This document shows, in pieces, positions 1 to 7,628 of a stretch of DNA of 64,000 nucleotides (positions are counted from its first letter, which is position 1; each line of letters begins with the position of its first letter). Origin of the DNA: Tepidibacter hydrothermalis. GTDB taxonomy: Bacteria > Bacillota > Clostridia > Peptostreptococcales > Peptostreptococcaceae. The position numbers were made by a program, and so were the translations under genes. The stretch is taken from positions 2,728,001 to 2,792,000 of the forward strand of contig NZ_CP120733.1 in NCBI RefSeq assembly GCF_029542625.1. The letters run 5' to 3'. The notes beneath the pieces are model-generated. The model ran no database searches, was not told where the DNA came from, and saw only the letters and a program-made list of their open reading frames with translations.

Positions 1-514
1 TTTCATTATTAATATAATCTATTCCATTTATTCTTCTTAAATATGTAAAATCATAGTTTCTTACAGGGTCTTTATAGTCATATTCATAAGTATCTAAAAA
101 CCTTATTTCTTTAAATTCATTTGGATTTATTTTTTTTAAAAAATCTTCTGCTATTTTTTTTGCTTCTTTTTTTGTAATTTTTGCTATACGAGCTGATTTA
201 TCACTGTGATTATATTTATCAACCCATATTACTTTTCCACTATTTGCATCTACCCTGACATCAATATCTATATCTTTTTCACTATACCAATTAATATCCC
301 ACATTGATTTTTCATTATATTTGTTATCAATAGTTCTGATTTTAGTTTCAAATTTTTCATCATCAATTTGAATATTAAAATTTTCTTTAATAAATTTAAC
401 TGCTATTTGTTTTGCCTCATCTTTTGAAATATTAGAATCAGCATATGAATTTGCAAAACTAATTAATACAAAAGTAAATATAAAGAATATTAAAAATGCT
501 TTTTTGTTTTTCAC
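1..514 (-). CDS. YcdB/YcdC-like secreted protein (C-terminus cut by window edge)
   Basis: The frame starts at a GTG (512-514) preceded by AGGGAGGG at good spacing and runs off the window start, so the C-terminus is missing. The first 25 or so residues form a signal peptide (KNKK, a hydrophobic stretch, then a cleavage region near NSYADS). Two similar segments follow, each opening with a helix of the type SKDEAKQIAVKFIKENF or TKKEAKKIAEDFLKKI. Each helix leads into beta strands, and the strand block after the first helix includes DVRVDANSGKVIWV. This is the look of the YcdB/YcdC (PepSY-related) repeat found in secreted Firmicute proteins. The molecular role is unknown. The family assignment rests on pattern recognition and is moderate. 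Confidence 0.6.
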   Translation of the reverse strand, partial: MKNKKAFLIFFIFTFVLISFANSYADSNISKDEAKQIAVKFIKENFNIQIDDEKFETKIRTIDNKYNEKSMWDINWYSEKDIDIDVRVDANSGKVIWVDKYNHSDKSARIAKITKKEAKKIAEDFLKKINPNEFKEIRFLDTYEYDYKDPVRNYDFTYLRRINGIDYINNE

Positions 515-629
515 CTAAATCCCTCCCTTGTTTTTATTTTCCATTTTCATCCACACAGCATTATGATAACATATTCTTTTTTTAATTACCAATTAATGCA
601 TAAATAATCAAATTAATATTTATTACAAA

Positions 630-680
630 ATAAAAAAGAAGCTGTCTCGATCTAGAAATTACGTTCTATTTTGAGACAGC
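630..680 (-). terminator. Rho-independent terminator after the anti-sigma gene
   Basis: An 8-bp perfect stem (GCTGTCTC at 641-648 with GAGACAGC at 673-680) is followed on the minus strand by a T-rich run at 630-640. It lies 47 bases past the anti-sigma stop codon and ends the sigma/anti-sigma operon. Confidence 0.75.
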
Positions 681-727
681 CCATTCTATTTAATAATTAT
701 CAAATCAAAGCTATAGTATAAATTCGT

Positions 728-1687
728 TTATTTCTGTATATTTATCTCATATACAACCTTATTATAAACCTTATTTTTATCAGTCTTATCATGTAGTATA
801 TAACTTATCTTAATCTTACCTTCTTTAATCGCTTTAAACTTCCATGTATACGAATATACTTCTTCATTTTCAGAAACACTCTGTGACATAAACTCTATCA
901 AACTATCTTCATCATTACATACCATAGAATAACTAGTTCCCTTTGGATTTTCAAGTATAATATCAAAATTATCTCCTACCTTAACATTCTTCTGATGTTC
1001 ATTAAGTGAATTGAATTGATTTATACTTCTAGTTTTTTGTTTTAAAGGTTCATCCGAAGACATTTGTATATTCATTATATTATTATCATCTTGTTCTTTT
1101 TGAACAGTTTCTATATTCTGAACAGAAGGTTCATCAACAGATGGTTCATCATCATTAATAGGTTTCATATTATAAGTGGATGCAACTTCTTTTTTATCAG
1201 GTACACTTATATTAGTTTTATCAGATACTGCAGCTACTCTTTTCATTTCCTCAGTACTATTATCCCCTTCAGTATTTACTTTATCGTTATTTTGAATAGT
1301 ATTTTGCTGTACGTCTTCTTGATTAGAATATTCGCTAACCTCTATGTTAGGATTTTCTTGAACATCTAAAGTTTTCAACTTATCAATATTTTGTGAACTA
1401 AAAAGTACTATAGCCAAAGATGCAGCAATATACATATATTTACTCCATTTTTTCTTCGCTTTAACTTTTTCATTGTTTAATTTTTTTCTTAATGTTTCAT
1501 CGTAATTATCAGGCAGAGGAACCTGCTCAACACTATTTAAACTATCTATCAAAATAAGCATTTGCTCATACTCACATCTGCACTGTTCACAACTTTTCAT
1601 ATGATCTTCAAATTCACGCTTATCATTATCATCTAAAATATCATCTATGTAATAAGAAATATTTTCTCTAAATTTATCACAGTTCAT
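728..1687 (-). CDS. Membrane anti-sigma factor with zf-HC2 domain and chagasin-like C-terminus
   Basis: A 319-residue protein. Residues 1-40 form an anti-sigma zinc finger with the H-x3-C-x2-C signature (HMKSCEQC). One transmembrane segment lies near residues 84-99 (YMYIAASLAIVLFSS). A long polar, low-complexity linker fills roughly residues 105-225. The last 85 or so residues contain VGDNFDIILENPKG and WKFKAIKEGKIKISY, which resemble the beta-sandwich of the I42/chagasin protease-inhibitor family. The gene starts 17 bases after the sigma gene ends, behind AAAGGAGA. It most likely binds the ECF sigma factor in the cytoplasm and senses envelope conditions through its outer domain. The anti-sigma role is well supported; the chagasin resemblance is a moderate inference. 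Confidence 0.8.
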   Translation of the reverse strand: MNCDKFRENISYYIDDILDDNDKREFEDHMKSCEQCRCEYEQMLILIDSLNSVEQVPLPDNYDETLRKKLNNEKVKAKKKWSKYMYIAASLAIVLFSSQNIDKLKTLDVQENPNIEVSEYSNQEDVQQNTIQNNDKVNTEGDNSTEEMKRVAAVSDKTNISVPDKKEVASTYNMKPINDDEPSVDEPSVQNIETVQKEQDDNNIMNIQMSSDEPLKQKTRSINQFNSLNEHQKNVKVGDNFDIILENPKGTSYSMVCNDEDSLIEFMSQSVSENEEVYSYTWKFKAIKEGKIKISYILHDKTDKNKVYNKVVYEINIQK

Positions 1688-1704
1688 ATTATATCTCCTT
1701 TCCT

Positions 1705-2274
1705 TTATATAACATTTTCTTCCTTCATACTTTCTTTTAATATCATTTTTAGATTTTCCCGACCTCGCTTAATCCTTGATTTAACAGTTCCAAGTGAACA
1801 CTCTGTTATATTAGCTATTTCTTCATAACTAAAACCTTGTATATCTCTTAATATAATTGCATTTTTTTGAATAGGTGATAATTTATCTATTGCATCCCGT
1901 ATTTGTTGAGTCTCTATTTTTTTATCTAATATTTGTTCTGGATTACTTCCCATACAGCTATCTTCATTATTTATAATCTCTTCATTTATTGGTACAATTT
2001 TATTTTTTTCATTCTTCTTAATATAATCAAGACATGTATTCATTACTATCCTATACAGCCAAGTTGAAAAAGAAGATTTCTGATTAAAATTCTTAATATA
2101 CCTGTATACCTTAATCAAGGCTTCTTGAGACATATCCATAGCATCATCAGGGTTTTTTACGATTCCCAAGGCTATATTGTATGCAGTCTGCTTATATTTA
2201 TCTATAAGTATTTCAAACGCATCAATATCCCCCTCAATACATTTTTTAATTAATTTATTTTCATTTAAATCCAA
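1705..2274 (-). CDS. ECF (sigma-W type) RNA polymerase sigma factor
   Basis: A 189-residue protein with the two ECF domains. Sigma-2 spans about residues 10-85 (DAFEILIDKYKQTAYNIA, DAMDMSQEALIKVYRYI, FSTWLYRIVMNTCLDYIKK). Sigma-4 spans about 125-180 and has the helix-turn-helix YEEIANITECSLGTVKSRIKRG. The start is a TTG six bases after GGAGGG. The gene is first in a two-gene operon with its anti-sigma factor. An ECF-type promoter lies directly upstream, so it probably drives its own transcription. Confidence 0.92.
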   Translation of the reverse strand: MDLNENKLIKKCIEGDIDAFEILIDKYKQTAYNIALGIVKNPDDAMDMSQEALIKVYRYIKNFNQKSSFSTWLYRIVMNTCLDYIKKNEKNKIVPINEEIINNEDSCMGSNPEQILDKKIETQQIRDAIDKLSPIQKNAIILRDIQGFSYEEIANITECSLGTVKSRIKRGRENLKMILKESMKEENVI

Positions 2275-2315
2275 AGCCTACCCTCCTTAAACTTAAAAGC
2301 CCCTTGTACTTATTA

Positions 2316-2341
2316 GACGGCTTTTAATCAAAAAAGTTTCA
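2316..2341 (-). promoter_or_regulatory. ECF-type (autoregulatory) promoter of the sigma operon
   Basis: On the minus strand TGAAAC (2336-2341) is followed after 16 bases by CGTC (2316-2319), the -35/-10 pattern used by sigma-W-like ECF factors. The transcript would start about 30-40 bases before the sigma TTG start. An AAAAGCC...GGCTTTT inverted repeat overlaps the -10 region and leader (about 2294-2326). Confidence 0.75.
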
Positions 2342-2501
2342 TTTCTTTATGTAATACATCTATTCTATAACAAAATCACAAGATATAACATGAATATAAA
2401 TTCCAATTAGTACAATTAATACAAAAAACTCATTCACAATACTTAATAATTATTCATATAATAATAGTATTCATTACAAATTTTTTTAGAGGGGGATTAC
2501 A

Positions 2502-3185
2502 ATGATTCCGTATGTACCTTCATACACAAAAAGACCTACAATGAATAGAAATGACGATAAAAAACCTAATAACGACGGAACAATATCAGTTGTAGGAACA
2601 GGATCTATACAAGTACCACCAGATATGGCAACAGTAACAGTAGGAGTTGTAACTCAAGATAAAGACCTTGAAAAAGCACAAGCTGAGAATAGTAAGCTAT
2701 CAAACAACGTAATCAAAGGTTTAAACGACATAGGAATAGAAGACGAGGACATTCAAACTATAAATTATTCAGTAAGAACCAACTACGACTATATAAATGG
2801 AAAACAAAAATTTAGAAATTATGAGGTAAGACATGTACTTCAAGTAACCGTCAAAGATATAGATCAAGTAGGAGAAGTTTATGACGTAGCAATTAGAAAT
2901 GGTGCAAATATAGAGGGAGGAGTAACATTTGGCCTATCTAATGAAAAATACTATTATGATAAGGCTTTGGATTTAGCAGTTAAAGACTCTGTAAAAAAAG
3001 CTAATAATATAGCAAATTCATTAAATACAAAAGTTAACAATATACCTTCAAGCATAAAAGAAACATCATTTGGTCAAGCTCAAGTATATCCTAAAACTTA
3101 TGCGGCTACAAATGGTGCGCCGCCTATTCAAAGTGGACTTATAGAAGTTTCTGCTCAAGTAAATGCTACATTTGAAATGATTTAA
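2502..3185 (+). CDS. SIMPL (DUF541) domain protein
   Basis: A 227-residue protein. After a polar N-terminal tail of about 28 residues it has the SIMPL/DUF541 pattern: GTISVVGTGSIQVPPDMATV, then TVGVVTQDKDLEKAQAENS and IKGLNDIGIEDEDIQTINYS. The conserved C-terminal part contains YDKALDLAVKDSVKKANNIA. Family members are linked to oxidative stress defence or oligomeric surface assemblies, but the function is not settled. No signal peptide is evident, unlike many relatives. The start follows GAGGGGG. It converges on the next minus-strand gene with only a few bases between stop codons. Confidence 0.8.
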   Translation: MIPYVPSYTKRPTMNRNDDKKPNNDGTISVVGTGSIQVPPDMATVTVGVVTQDKDLEKAQAENSKLSNNVIKGLNDIGIEDEDIQTINYSVRTNYDYINGKQKFRNYEVRHVLQVTVKDIDQVGEVYDVAIRNGANIEGGVTFGLSNEKYYYDKALDLAVKDSVKKANNIANSLNTKVNNIPSSIKETSFGQAQVYPKTYAATNGAPPIQSGLIEVSAQVNATFEMI

Positions 3186-3189
3186 AAAC

Positions 3190-3600
3190 TTAGTACCACC
3201 CATTATACTCTTCATCCTCTTTACCACTTAGTACATGAATATCATAAGGTGTATAATCCTCTATAAGTTTTTCTTTGTAATATACTAATTCTTTTATATC
3301 AATATCCTCTATACTGTTAATCAAAATATTATACGCATCTATATTTTTTTCTTTAAGATTCATAAGTTCATTACCTACAATACCTATATTAGCTTCTAAA
3401 TATGCGTTATATATTCTATACGTGGTACTATGATTTTTGTCAGATATTAACCTTTTGAAATTTTTAGCATTATCAAAATACGCTTCGCTATATTTTATTA
3501 GATCATCTAAATTTTCTTGTTTGATATCTATATTTTTTATATTTTCTTTTAAGTTATTACTATTTCTAAGAACTTCACTCCACACAGATATAATATTCAT
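3190..3600 (-). CDS. Hypothetical protein, 136 residues
   Basis: Not recognised. The start follows GGAGGATAAGGT at normal spacing. The sequence is soluble, charged and predicted mostly helical (many K, D, E, N and I; LKENIKNIDIKQENLDDLI). It ends in the acidic tail GKEDEEYNGWY. No motif, cysteine cluster or membrane segment is visible. It is a single gene between convergent SIMPL and a terminator. Confidence 0.55.
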   Translation of the reverse strand: MNIISVWSEVLRNSNNLKENIKNIDIKQENLDDLIKYSEAYFDNAKNFKRLISDKNHSTTYRIYNAYLEANIGIVGNELMNLKEKNIDAYNILINSIEDIDIKELVYYKEKLIEDYTPYDIHVLSGKEDEEYNGWY

Positions 3601-3616
3601 ACCTTATCCTCCAATC

Positions 3617-3652
3617 AAAAAATGAGAGTTTACTCTTAAACTCTCATTTTTT
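3617..3652. terminator. Bidirectional hairpin terminator
   Basis: AATGAGAGTTT (3621-3631) pairs perfectly with AAACTCTCATT (3638-3648). T-runs follow on the plus strand and the AAAAAA side serves the minus strand. It separates the LRR gene from the upstream hypothetical gene. Confidence 0.6.
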
Positions 3653-3732
3653 ATAACGAACAGTAAATTATAATCATCTTCAAATTATTCATCTTCAAAT
3701 TATGAATAAGTATAATTTTCGTTATAAGTTTC

Positions 3733-3780
3733 AAAAAAGTCTACATTTAAAGAAAAAATATTTAAAGAAAGACTTTTTTA
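3733..3780 (-). terminator. Terminator-like hairpin after the LRR gene
   Basis: AAAAAGTC (3734-3741) pairs with GACTTTTT (3771-3778). On the minus strand it ends in a T-run, 32 bases past the LRR stop codon. The same sequence block recurs after the antiporter operon near 33055-33127. Confidence 0.55.
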
Positions 3781-3811
3781 TTATCTATATTATTTTCAAT
3801 TAATTTTTATT

Positions 3812-5050
3812 TTATTCTAAATCAAAGTCTTTACTCTCTATATTTTCATAGTAAGTTTTAACAGGATCATAATCCTTTATATCATTTCCATACTTCATAT
3901 ACAAACTTTTAATATTTTTTAATCCTTTCAAACACTCTATATCTTCTATTTTATTTTCAACTATATATAGGCCTTTCAAGTTAGTAAGATTAGCTAATGG
4001 CTTAATGTCACTAACTTCATTCCCATTTAAAGAAAGTTCCTGTAAGTTAATTAAATTACTCAAACTATATATATTTTGTATACTATTTCTTTGAAGATAT
4101 AACTCATTTAAATTAACTAATGATTTTAAAGAATCTACATCACTTATATCATTCTCAGCTAAATACAGCTTTTTAAGATTAGTCAAACCTGATAAAGAGC
4201 CTATTTTTTCAATCTTATTTCCATTCAAGGACAACTCCTCTAGATTAATAAGATTTTTTAACGGTTTTATATCCTCTATCTTGTTTCTTTGAAGATACAA
4301 GACCTTCAAAGAAGTAAGAGATTTAATTTCATCTATATTTTCTATATAATTATTATCCAAATAAAGCTTTTCTAAATTCGCAAATTTAGATAATCCACTT
4401 AAATCTTTAATATCATAATCACTTAATGTAAGCTCTTTAATATTTCTAACATCACTTTCAAATATATCCCCTGTAGCCTTATTTATATTTTCCCTTACAC
4501 CTTTTTCCAAACCTTTATCATTAAACTCTATTGCACTTACATCATTACTTATGCTAAGACCCTTTTGCTCATCCCAATCAGATTTTAATCCAAATTCATC
4601 CACAACAAATCTCCAAGTTAGAGGAAAATATGTTACATACCTAAAATTAAGTATAGGATATTCTTCCTTTGAATTATCTATTTTTTTACCATTAACCTCT
4701 ATATTAAATTCAGGTATTATAGCAAGGTATTTTGCATCTAACAAATTATTTCCTGTTGTATCCATTTTTATTTCGTCAGTTTCATTAGTCTTTAAAATCT
4801 TTATACCTTCTGTTTCACTCCATGATGTTTGTAAGCCTAAAGCCTTGCTACAATCCCATGTCATAGGAACATAAGTTACATAGTTATAAACTATAAAAGG
4901 ATACTTACTATGTACATTGTCAACCTTAACTCCATTAATAGTAACATCAAACTTTGGAATTTCTACACTTACCCTCTTTTCCTGAGCATTAATATTTAAT
5001 GGAGAAGATATTATTAATAATAACAAGATTAATATACATGTTTTTTTCAC
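3812..5050 (-). CDS. Secreted leucine-rich-repeat protein with stalk-type N-terminal domains
   Basis: A 412-residue protein. I start it at the GTG (5050) eight or nine bases after AGGGGG, because the in-frame TTG three codons earlier sits too close to that site. A signal peptide covers residues 1-22 (KKTCILILLLLIISSPLNINA). Two copper-amine-oxidase-N/stalk-like repeats follow (VTINGVKVDNVHSKYPF and IEVNGKKIDNSKEEYPI, each with YVTYVPMTW or YVTYFPLTW). Then come about eight 22-residue internalin-type LRRs (LKVLYLQRNKIEDIKPLKNL). The LRRs show a higher-order repeat of three (LQRN, LNGN, LAEN/IVEN). No sortase motif is seen. It is a likely cell-surface interaction protein with unknown partner. 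Confidence 0.8.
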   Translation of the reverse strand: MKKTCILILLLLIISSPLNINAQEKRVSVEIPKFDVTINGVKVDNVHSKYPFIVYNYVTYVPMTWDCSKALGLQTSWSETEGIKILKTNETDEIKMDTTGNNLLDAKYLAIIPEFNIEVNGKKIDNSKEEYPILNFRYVTYFPLTWRFVVDEFGLKSDWDEQKGLSISNDVSAIEFNDKGLEKGVRENINKATGDIFESDVRNIKELTLSDYDIKDLSGLSKFANLEKLYLDNNYIENIDEIKSLTSLKVLYLQRNKIEDIKPLKNLINLEELSLNGNKIEKIGSLSGLTNLKKLYLAENDISDVDSLKSLVNLNELYLQRNSIQNIYSLSNLINLQELSLNGNEVSDIKPLANLTNLKGLYIVENKIEDIECLKGLKNIKSLYMKYGNDIKDYDPVKTYYENIESKDFDLE

Positions 5051-5142
5051 ACTAACCAATCCCCCTTTTTATACATTTTGTATCATTATACAAAATTTAG
5101 AATTAATTAGCAAATTTTTGAATATTATGTTTTTAATAATTT

Positions 5143-5310
5143 TTATTTCAATAGTCTTTTAGTATCAATTTTAGAACTTAATTTTTCTAATTCTTCTATC
5201 ATTTCAATCATATCTTTATCATTTCTATCACCTAACAATGCTTTCTTTTCTATTGTTAATCTAAACAAACTAAGCGATATTAAATCTAATTCTCTTTTAT
5301 TTAGTTCCAT
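5143..5310 (-). CDS. Small hypothetical protein, 55 residues
   Basis: An ATG at 5308-5310 follows AAGGGAGAG at good spacing. The product begins MELNKRELDLISLSLF and is charged and helical, with DKDMIEMIEELEKL near the C-terminus. No family is recognised; the length and helix pattern are loosely like small sporulation-control proteins, but key residues do not match. It lies 33 bases after another small ORF on the same strand. Confidence 0.5.
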   Translation of the reverse strand: MELNKRELDLISLSLFRLTIEKKALLGDRNDKDMIEMIEELEKLSSKIDTKRLLK

Positions 5311-5343
5311 AAAAACTCTCCCTTTTAAATATAGTTTCTGTAC

Positions 5344-5484
5344 TTAATTCTTAATAATATTATCTGTATCTTTCACACTTATCAATTCATCTAAAACTTT
5401 TATAACATCTTCTTCATATTTATTTTTTATTGGAATACTTTTATACCTTTTTTTATTACGTTCATTTATAATATTACTAGACAT
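5344..5484 (-). CDS. Small hypothetical protein, 46 residues
   Basis: An open frame from ATG 5482-5484. The product begins MSSNIINERNKKRYKSIPIK and has a short helix (YEEDVIKVLDELISV). It lacks a clear ribosome binding site, so it may not be translated. It precedes the 55-residue ORF in what could be a small operon. Confidence 0.3.
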   Translation of the reverse strand: MSSNIINERNKKRYKSIPIKNKYEEDVIKVLDELISVKDTDNIIKN

Positions 5485-5544
5485 TGTATAATATTTTTCA
5501 TTTTTTTACAATTATTCTTTGATTTCCATTTTACTAGCTATAAT

Positions 5545-5583
5545 CAAAAAAAGATGATTCCTGTTCGATACAGAAATCATCGT
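5545..5583 (-). terminator. Terminator of the amino-acid permease gene
   Basis: GATGATT (5553-5559) pairs with AATCATC (5575-5581), with an inner CTGT/ACAG stem. A seven-T run follows on the minus strand. It lies about 45 bases past the permease stop codon. Confidence 0.8.
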
Positions 5584-5626
5584 CTTTAGCATCACTAATT
5601 TTATTAAGTTTAACTTTATATTATCT

Positions 5627-6952
5627 TTAATTTGCTTCTTTTCTGTAAAATAATAAACCTGAAAGGAATACAACAACAGAAATACCTAAATCAACTTTTA
5701 CAGAAGCCTTAGAAAGTCCACCGTATACAACTATTGCAGCACCCATAAGTGCAAGCATAGGAATAACAATTCTTTTAATAGTTGATAAGTCATCCATCTT
5801 AATCATAAATGCAATATAAATAACAATATAAAATGCATAGATTAAAGCTATCGGTAATTCTGAAACATCTATAAACATTCCACCAGGAAATAATCCTGCA
5901 AAATTCATATACCAAACTATTAAATATACACAAATTAATCCAAAACTTGCCATAGCAGAATTAGTAGGCATATTAGTTTTACTATCTACTTTAGAAAAAA
6001 TCTTCGGCTTTATACCTTGTCCACGAATAGCTAATGAATAAAAAGCACGTGATCCCCCAAGTATAAGTCCATTAAGAGTACCTAAACAAGATACTATTAT
6101 GAATGTAGTAAGAACAGATGCTCCTAAACTTCCAAATATAACACTAGCAGCAAGATTAACAGCATTGTCTCCTTGTTCCAAAATAGTCTCAGATGGAATA
6201 ATTCCAACTATACCAAGGAAATATGAAATATATATAACTACTATAGCTAAACTTCCAAATATAAGAGCCTTTGGAAGAGTCTTTTTAGAATCCTTTATTT
6301 CACCATTAATCGTTGTTGCAATAATCCATCCTTCATATGCAAATGCTGTTGCAAGAACAGCCGCTGCAAATCCATTTGATCCACCTACTGCACTCGTAGC
6401 TGTAGCAAAATTCTCAACTAAAATTCCATTATTAACTCCTTGAAATATACCAACTATTGCTATAACAATTAAAGGAACTACTTTAATTGCTGTTGAAGCA
6501 ACTTGGAATTTTCCTGATAGTATAGGAGATAAATAGTTCATAGCATATATTCCTATCATATATATAGCAGACATAACCCATACAAAGTTACCCTCTTGAT
6601 TAAATAAAATAGCAGTATAATTAGCAGCTACCCACGCTAGTACCGCAGCCAGTGCTGGATAATAAATAATTGCATTAAACCATCCTATTAAATAAGCAAA
6701 TCTTTCTGAAACTATACTCTCAGCATAGTCAACTATTCCATTGGATCTTTCAAATCTATTCGAACACTCTGCAAAAACTAAAGCTCCGAAAACCATAGAA
6801 ATCGCTCCAACTAACCAAGCAATTAAAGCTGTTTTTACACTTCCTCCAGAAGCCATAAGAATGTTATCTGCCTTAAAAAATACTCCTGACCCTATTACTA
6901 TACCAATAACCATGGCAACCGTGGTCCAAAGACCATATTTTTTTTCCATCAT
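5627..6952 (-). CDS. APC-family amino-acid permease (SteT/LAT-like)
   Basis: A 441-residue membrane protein with 12 or so transmembrane segments. The start is the ATG eight bases after GGAGG; the upstream in-frame ATG (6988) has no ribosome site. The first helix has the APC unwound motif VIGIVIGSGVFFKADNIL and the glycine-rich stretch ASGGSVKTALIAWLVGA. A further typical APC segment is AFAYEGWIIATTINGEIKDS. The pattern is closest to the L-type (LAT/SteT) branch that exchanges neutral amino acids. It is a single-gene unit with its own terminator. Substrate cannot be read from sequence. Confidence 0.85.
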   Translation of the reverse strand: MMEKKYGLWTTVAMVIGIVIGSGVFFKADNILMASGGSVKTALIAWLVGAISMVFGALVFAECSNRFERSNGIVDYAESIVSERFAYLIGWFNAIIYYPALAAVLAWVAANYTAILFNQEGNFVWVMSAIYMIGIYAMNYLSPILSGKFQVASTAIKVVPLIVIAIVGIFQGVNNGILVENFATATSAVGGSNGFAAAVLATAFAYEGWIIATTINGEIKDSKKTLPKALIFGSLAIVVIYISYFLGIVGIIPSETILEQGDNAVNLAASVIFGSLGASVLTTFIIVSCLGTLNGLILGGSRAFYSLAIRGQGIKPKIFSKVDSKTNMPTNSAMASFGLICVYLIVWYMNFAGLFPGGMFIDVSELPIALIYAFYIVIYIAFMIKMDDLSTIKRIVIPMLALMGAAIVVYGGLSKASVKVDLGISVVVFLSGLLFYRKEAN

Positions 6953-7130
6953 AACTTTTACCTCCTTTTTAATTAAATTTCTTCCCAAAAATTATATGCG
7001 AAATTTTAATTTAATACATTATATAATATTATTTAAGATTTTTCTATACTTTTCAACATATTTTTTGAAAATTTCTTATTTTCTAACAATATCCATCCTT
7101 AATAAGATTCTTTTTATAAATATTTTCAAA

Positions 7131-7168
7131 ATAAAAACTGCTCGCCAAATAATTTCGACAAACAGTTT
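7131..7168 (-). terminator. Terminator after the 70-residue ORF
   Basis: AAACTG at 7135-7140 pairs with CAGTTT at 7163-7168, extended by G-U pairs. TTTTTATTTT follows on the minus strand, about 30 bases past the stop codon of the 7198-7410 gene. Confidence 0.55.
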
Positions 7169-7197
7169 ATAAATCTAATTTAACGCGATAAAATATC

Positions 7198-7410
7198 TTA
7201 TCTATCTTTTTTATACCCTATAATATCCATATTACTTATTTTATACTCAACGTTGGATTTTGTATCTTGATATCCTTCTATCATCCTTTTATATAATCTC
7301 TTTTGCTCTACAGATAGATTCTCATCGTATTCATCTAAGCACGTCTGTATACTTTCTATGGCACAGTCCATTCCTTTAATAAATATATTTAATTTTTTAT
7401 CATTAATCAT
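7198..7410 (-). CDS. Hypothetical protein, 70 residues
   Basis: Not recognised. The ATG is preceded by GAGGAGGCGACC at good spacing. The product is soluble and helical (KLNIFIKGMDCAIESIQTCL, then SVEQKRLYKRMIEGYQDT) with two cysteines ten residues apart. It is monocistronic between two terminators. Confidence 0.55.
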   Translation of the reverse strand: MINDKKLNIFIKGMDCAIESIQTCLDEYDENLSVEQKRLYKRMIEGYQDTKSNVEYKISNMDIIGYKKDR

Positions 7411-7580
7411 ATTCAGGTCGCCTCCTCTATATAGGAAGCTTTTCCATAGGTCCGATTTTTTAAACCAATATTAAGATATAGTTAGATATCTTACAGGTAT
7501 TTGTAGTCTTTACCTTTTTTAGCTCCAAACTTAAAAATGGCTCTCATTTTTGGTATTAAGGATAAATTCTACTTTAATCA

Positions 7581-7619
7581 AAAAAACCAAAGAGTGTCTA
7601 TACCCACCCCTTGGTTTTA
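7581..7619 (-). terminator. Terminator of the TPP-enzyme operon
   Basis: AAAACCAA pairs with TTGGTTTT, with a T-run on the minus strand. It starts ten bases after the stop codon at 7629. Confidence 0.8.
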
Positions 7620-7628
7620 CTAATATTA

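Noticed and set aside
7430-7580. Riboswitch in the gap upstream of the 70-residue ORF
   Set aside because: Short hairpins are present, but no conserved aptamer words were recognised.
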